A stretch of 64,000 nucleotides of DNA, taken from contig CM067081.1 of assembly GCA_034008185.1 (NCBI GenBank), forward strand, positions 108,199,265-108,263,264, written 5' to 3'. Origin of the DNA: Gorsachius magnificus (taxonomy: Eukaryota > Chordata > Aves > Pelecaniformes > Ardeidae). The notes under the pieces are model-generated. The model made no database searches and was not told the origin of the DNA. It worked only from the letters and a program-made list of their open reading frames with translations. The stretch's first letter is position 1. Each line of letters begins with the position of its first letter. Of this stretch, positions 60,585 through 64,000 are shown one piece after another. The position numbers were made by a program, and so were the translations under genes.

Positions 60585-61585
60585 ACCATAAAATGATAGA
60601 GTTCTCAAATCTTGGTGAAATAAGGAAGGGGGTCAGCAAAACCACTAACATGGACTTCTGGAGGGCAGACTTTGGCCTGTCCAGGGCACTGGTTGAGCAA
60701 GTCCATTGGGAGACAGTCCTAAAGGGCAAAGGGGTGTGTCGATCTGCTCAAGCAGTAGAGGGCTCTGCAGAGGGACCTGGACAGGCTGGATTGATGGGCT
60801 GATGCCATCTCTATGAGGTTCAACAAGGTCAAGATCTGGGTCCTGCACTTGGGTCACAACAACCCCATGCAACGCTATAGGCTTGGGGAAGAGTGGCTGG
60901 AAAGCTGCCTGGTGGAAAAAGACCTGGGGGTACTGGTTGACAGCCGGCTGAATATGATCCAGCAGTGTGGTGGCCACGAACGTCAATAGCATCCTGGCTT
61001 GTATGAGGAATAGTGTGGCCAGAAGGACTAGGGAAGTGATCATCCCCCTGTACTCCATACTGGTGAGGCCGCACCTCACATTCTGTGTTCAGTTTTGGGC
61101 CCCTCACTACAAGAAGGACATTGTGTTGCTGGAACATGTCCAGAGGAGAGCAACAAAGATGGTGAGGGGTGTGGAGCACAAGTCTTACAAGGAGCAGACA
61201 AGGGAACTGGGGTGGTTTATAGTCGAGAAGAGGAGGCTGAGGGAAGATCTTATTTCTCTCTACAACTACCTGAAAGGAGGGTGTAGCAAGGTGGGTGTTG
61301 GTCTCTTCTCTTGAGTAACAAGCAATAGGATGAGAAGAAATGGCCTCAAGTTGCACCAGAAGAGGTCTAGACTGGACATTAGGATTCACCAAAAGTGTTG
61401 TTAAGCTTTGGAACAGTCTGCTCAGGGAAATGGTTGAGTCCCCATCCCTGGAGGTATTTAAAAGATAAGTAGACGAGGTGATTAGGGACATGGTTTAGTT
61501 GTGAGATGTCAGGGTTAGGTTAACAGTTGGACTTGATGATCTTAAAGGTCTTTTCCAACCTAAACTATTCTATGATTCTATGATT
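60585..61585 (+). mobile_element. CR1 LINE with the RT core deleted
   Basis: Begins in the endonuclease-RT linker (KMIEFSNLGEIRKGVSK, then WETVLKGKGV) and at about 60738 jumps to the sequence just after the RT FADD box (in another frame, VDLLKQ then RALQRDLD). It continues through the C-terminal part ([39 protein letters not shown]) to the tail TTCTATGATTCTATGATTAT at 61569-61588. Frameshifts are present. Confidence 0.88.
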
Positions 61586-61974
61586 ATTATAGCTTAAGGA
61601 AAAAAGCCAAACAAGGGAAAAGCTTTCTAATAAAATCTGTCTTTAATTAGAGATTGGATGAAACTGTGCTAAAAAAATTGAGAGTTTTCTCAAGTGCTTT
61701 ATCTAAGACAATAAAATTTCCTAGAGGTCCGTATTTAAAATTTATTATGTGTGGTTTTCCTTTTATTTTCTTAAATTATGCAGTCTATCATTATATTTGA
61801 AGATGAACCCATAAATCATATATGTAAAATATTAGCAGCAAAATTTTTATATAACTAGTGTGTATAAGTAGAAATAAATCTTTTCTACATATTTTATAAA
61901 ATGTTGATCAAGATTTACATATCCTTTAAGCACAGTATTGGTATGCATATTATGCAAGATAGAATATAAACGTG
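61586..61974. other. Short AT-rich spacer between two CR1 pieces
   Basis: About 390 bp with no recognised feature, between the octamer end of the plus-strand CR1 and the truncated end of the minus-strand fragment. Confidence 0.6.
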
Positions 61975-63290
61975 TACAGAGTGTGACACTCCCACCCAGT
62001 TTGGTGTCATCTGCAAACTTATCAATCCCCTCATCCAGACCATTGATAAAGATACTAAAAAGGGGGGGGCCCAAAACTGAGCCCCGGGGAACACTGCTTG
62101 TAACTGGCCACCAACTGGATTTAAGTCCATTGACCACAACTCTCTGGGCTCAGCCATCCAGACAGTTTTTTTACCCAGCAAAGAGTGCACCTGTTTAAGG
62201 CATGAGCCGCCAGCTTCTCTAGGAGAATGCTGTGGGAAACTGTGTCAAAGGCTTTGCTGTGTCAAAGGCTTTTGTCCAAGTAAAGAACATTAACAGCCTT
62301 TCCCTCATCCACCAGGCAGGTCACCTGGACATAGAAGGAAATCAGGTTGGTCAAGCAGGACCTGCCTTTCTTGGACTCATGCTTTCTTGACCTGATCCCT
62401 TGGTGGTCTTGCACACGGCTGGTGAGTGCACTCAGGATGAACTGCTCCATAACCTTCCCTGCTACTTAGGTCAGGCTGACAGGCCTGTAGTTCCCCAGAT
62501 CCTCCTTCCGTCCCTTCTTGTAGATGGGTGTCACATTAGCAAGTCTTCTGTCATCTGGGACCTCCCCTGTTAACCAGGACTGCTGATAAATGATGGAGAG
62601 TGGCTTGGCAAGCTCCTCTGCCAGCTCCTTCAGCACTCTCCAGTGGATCCCATCCGTCCCTATAGACTTGTGGATGTCCAGGTGGTATAGCATGTCGAAA
62701 ACTGCTTCCTCCTGGATTATGGGGGGCTTATTCCACTCACCAACCCTGTCTTCCAGCTCAGGGGGCTGAGTATCCTTGGGGTAACTCGTTGGGCTGTTAA
62801 AGACTGAGGCAAAGAAGTCATTAAGTATCTCAGTCTCTTCCTCATCCTTAGTGGCAATGTTTACCCTTGTATCCAATAGAGGATGGAGGTTCTCCCTGGC
62901 TCTTTTTGCTGTTAATGTATTTGTAAAAACTTTTTTATTACCTCTTACAACAGTGGCCGGATTGAGTTCAAGCTGGACTTTTGGCTTTCTGATTTTCTCT
63001 CTGCATGACCTGACAAGATCCCTGTACTCTTCTTGGGTTTCCTGCCCCTTCTTTCAACGCTGGTAATCTCTCCTTTTCTTCTGGAGTCTCAGCAAAAGCT
63101 CACTGTTCAGCCAGGCTGATCATCTTCCCTGCCTATTTGTCTTATGGCTCATGGGGACAGTCAGCTCCTATGCCTTTAAGACTTCTTCCTTGAAGAATAT
63201 CCAGCCTTCCTGGACCTCTTTGCCCTTCAGGACAGCCTCCCAAGGGACTCTCCCAGATGTGATCTCCCAGGTGGGACCCTCCAATAATGC
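61975..63290 (-). mobile_element. Internal CR1 fragment (linker and RT), both ends missing
   Basis: Minus-strand RT region. 62466-62876 has [18 protein letters not shown], then TDGIHWRVLKELAEELAKPL and NVTPIYKKGRKEDLGNYRPV; 62262-62450 has KGRSCLTNLISFY; 61847-62137 has [20 protein letters not shown] and [11 protein letters not shown], with the catalytic box intact. Similarity ends right after GGSV, so the CR1 C-terminus and 3' tail are absent, which is unusual since CR1 copies are anchored at the 3' end. A 16-bp duplication (TGTGTCAAAGGCTTTG-like) lies at about 62240-62273. The right end is in the linker (PWEAVLKGKEVQEGW in one frame). Confidence 0.88.
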
Positions 63291-64000
63291 TACAGAGTAA
63301 AGCGCAATCAAAAAATAAAGCATGGATACTGTGAGTATTCATTGCTACAGGTCCCTACATCTTCTGGAAACCACTCCTTAAGCTTGTGGTGTCATTCCCT
63401 GGCAGTATAACATATATAGATCCTACATTAAAAATATTTTCCTTGTCATAGTTTTAGCTAAAGACTCGGCCTCTATTCCATGTCTTTGAATATGCTTTTG
63501 AATTAGCCTGAGCATTTTTATACAGGCAAATTTGCTGGCATTTCTACTTCCAAGACAGGGACTTTGGGTGTCAACATCTTTTTCTTTTCCATCCCAAAAC
63601 TGAATCTAAATTAACTTGACTCCATACAGAGAGACACTTCATGTTAAAAGAGAGCAATGAAATTAGAGAATCAAGAAGCCCATCTAAATAATTCCCACTT
63701 AAGAAATCCAGCTATTCGTTGTATTAGCAAACTAATCCAGAACTAGTTTACAGCATTCAGAGTTCTTATACTAATTTGATCAATATCAGAATACACAGTT
63801 TATATCAGCAAGAAAAACAGTACCGGCAGGCAGTAAACCTCGAGAGATTCTATTTGAATTCTGCACTAAAAAAACCCCAAACTCTTCTCACCTCTGTCAT
63901 TACTGATCATTAAAAGTTAATGTCCCGGTGCTACCTTCACTGTAGTGTTTTTCAGAAAGATAGCTCTACACAGTTCTTCAAGGACATTTCATGGCAATCT
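63291..64000. other. Unique DNA, no gene seen
   Basis: Nothing supported from the edge of the CR1 fragment to the end of the window. Confidence 0.55.

Overview
The window reads as AT-rich, gene-poor nuclear DNA from a bird. The evidence is the repeat content: CR1 LINEs with the avian 3' end (two or more copies of ATTCTATG) and LTRs whose sense strand opens TGTCCTGG and closes CACGACA. I see no host protein-coding exon, rRNA or tRNA that I can support. By my count of the intervals below, roughly a quarter of the window is recognisable transposable element, and the rest is low-complexity intergenic or intronic DNA.

Layout. 1-11261: unique AT-rich DNA with one solo LTR at 1211-1782. 11262-18173: a nearly intact, apparently young endogenous retrovirus (ERV) on the minus strand with a 5-bp target duplication (GTAAC), two LTRs of 636 and 639 bp, a Lys-type primer-binding site, an open gag of 641 codons, an in-frame UAG, then protease-RT-RNase H-integrase broken by one TGA, and no env. 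18174-34135: unique DNA with another type of LTR, GC-rich, at about 24823-25545. 34136-41657: a (TTTTA)n array, a degenerate plus-strand CR1 and a nearly complete minus-strand CR1 of about 3.7 kb carrying remnants of both ORFs. 41658-50041: unique DNA with a local 140-bp direct duplication and a 5'-truncated CR1. 50042-50626: a solo LTR with intact target duplication. 52405-54165: a decayed gag of a related ERV next to an oppositely oriented LTR end. 55636-55733: a (GGGAA)n array. 60585-63290: two rearranged CR1 pieces, head to tail in opposite orientation.

How the parts relate. The ERV at 11267-18168 is the main coherent system: LTR promoter, short leader with primer-binding site, Gag, then Pol in the same frame behind a UAG, which suggests stop-codon readthrough. 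A GC-rich hairpin lies 10 nt after the UAG. Its Gag is unusual: a strongly hydrophobic, probably membrane-spanning N-terminal region, five 20-residue A/T/P/V-rich repeats, a basic/acidic linker and a capsid-like region without a zinc knuckle. The pol reads as ERV-L-like (class III) by its RT and connection motifs. The two LTRs differ by only two substitutions, both of CpG-to-TpG type, and three 1-bp indels. Compared with the two older solo LTRs in the window, this LTR carries a CpG-rich tandem-repeat block in place of the segment holding their TATA box. The older gag relic at 52460-54165 shares the capsid and repeat region but has a different N-terminal module.

Limits: family names rest on motif recognition by eye. 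LTR ends of the full-length ERV and of the two solo LTRs are read from sequence; other repeat boundaries are approximate.
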